Assembly (NCBI GenBank): GCA_016217735.1
Contig: JACRGQ010000031.1
Location: forward strand, 1 to 33,168
Reading direction: 5' to 3'
DNA length: 33,168 nt
From: Nitrospinota bacterium
GTDB lineage: Bacteria; Nitrospinota_A; UBA7883; JACRGQ01
Part shown: in pieces, positions 32,764 to 33,168 of the stretch
Layout: each line of letters starts with the position of its first letter
Numbering within the stretch: the first letter of the stretch is position 1
Notes under the pieces: generated by a model
Seen by the model: the letters and a program-made list of their open reading frames with translations, nothing else
What the model was told of the DNA's origin: nothing
Databases searched by the model: none
Translations under genes and position numbers: made by a program

Positions 32764-33168
32764 TCAAGATTCAGGTAACCGTAAATCATTAAAGAACCCC
32801 CGGAGTTTTTTCTCAATCTCTTTTTTCAGATGGAACGGATTCAGCGTTGCATGAACTGCCCGGAGCTTTTCCTTCGCCTCATCGGCGGCATGGGAAGAAT
32901 CCGGCAACCGCTGATAGGGGGTGGCCGGCGTATCGTACTTTTTGATGTACTTTGAGTTCACCTTCGTTTTCTCCACCAGCTTGCGCTCGAACACATCTGG
33001 CCGGTGGCCAGCCACAACGCCTTTAAATGCCGGACAACCGCCGCGTCGTACACCGGCCGGGGGCCGCTTTTCTTCCGGGCGGGTTTGGACTTTGCCGAAA
33101 GAATGCGGATCGCGTATTTGCGGTTGTACGCGCAATTGACGCAAAATTCCGACAGTATCCGGCCCTTC
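32764..33168 (-). pseudogene. Transposase fossil with internal deletion (integrase-core type)
   Basis: Two frames on the minus strand together give the ends of one transposase. The frame entering at 33167 reads ILSEFCVNCAYNRKYAIRIL, then RPVYDAAVVRHLKALW, the N-terminal DNA-binding part of integrase-core insertion-sequence transposases, up to about 32990. The other frame continues KLVEKTKVNSKYIKKYDTP, PYQRLPDSSHAADEAKEKL, TLNPFHLKKEIEKKL to a stop at 32764, the C-terminal part of the same kind of protein. The catalytic DDE middle (about 200 residues) is missing and the frame changes at the join, so it is dead. The 5' end lies outside the window. Confidence 0.7.

Overview
This 33 kb window is a GC-rich stretch of chromosome from a Gram-negative (diderm) bacterium. 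The evidence is two outer-membrane porins, a lipoprotein protease, periplasmic c-type cytochromes, a complete mreBCD set and many small, tightly packed operons. Haem-c signalling, HD-GYP/MshEN-type c-di-GMP proteins and a 607-residue UbiD fit an anaerobe or microaerophile of the Desulfobacterota/Nitrospinota/Nitrospirota kind, but nothing here fixes the phylum.

Layout. 1-3.7 kb: the end of a transglutaminase-like protein, then a porin O/P-type channel behind a Pho-box-like direct repeat, then an alginate-export-type outer-membrane protein. Both porins carry the same 12-residue Cys-to-Cys insert. 3.7-3.9 kb: tRNA-Leu(CAG) on the minus strand with its own promoter and terminator. 4.0-8.2 kb: gpmI-ubiD-trpC operon. 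8.2-11.3 kb (minus): mreB-mreC-mreD followed by a YefM/RelE-type toxin-antitoxin pair. 11.4-13.5 kb (minus): MltD-like lytic transglycosylase. 13.6-16.2 kb: HD-GYP phosphodiesterase, two small unknown genes (one FlgM-like), and a membrane protein with a MshEN-like tail behind hemB. 17.3-19.5 kb: SulP transporter fused to STAS and cyclic-nucleotide-binding domains. 19.7-22.0 kb: small HTH gene, then a cluster of three exported redox proteins: a monohaem cytochrome with Asn-Pro-Cys repeats, a second NPC-repeat protein and a pentahaem cytochrome. 22.0-23.0 kb: a decayed island with remnants of a dehydrogenase and lgt, dispersed repeats and a second ParE-type toxin-antitoxin pair. 23.1-25.0 kb: a 23-residue basic microprotein coupled to gatC-gatA. 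25.0-25.15 kb: a foldback element rich in hairpins. 25.2-29.1 kb: haem-c sensor with an RsbW-like ATPase, tandem FHA protein, nadB. 29.1-29.4 kb: dispersed repeats. 29.4-32.6 kb: S41 lipoprotein protease divergent from typA. 32.8 kb to the end: a deleted transposase fossil.

The least ordinary part is the NPC-repeat/cytochrome cluster (20.05-22.02 kb). Its first gene has its only plausible ATG out of frame with its signal peptide by one base in an A7 run. Its third gene begins inside the second. Other items worth a look are the possible two-state leader of mreB, the Pho-box-like site, the haem sensor/RsbW plus FHA pair, and the basic microprotein ahead of gatC.
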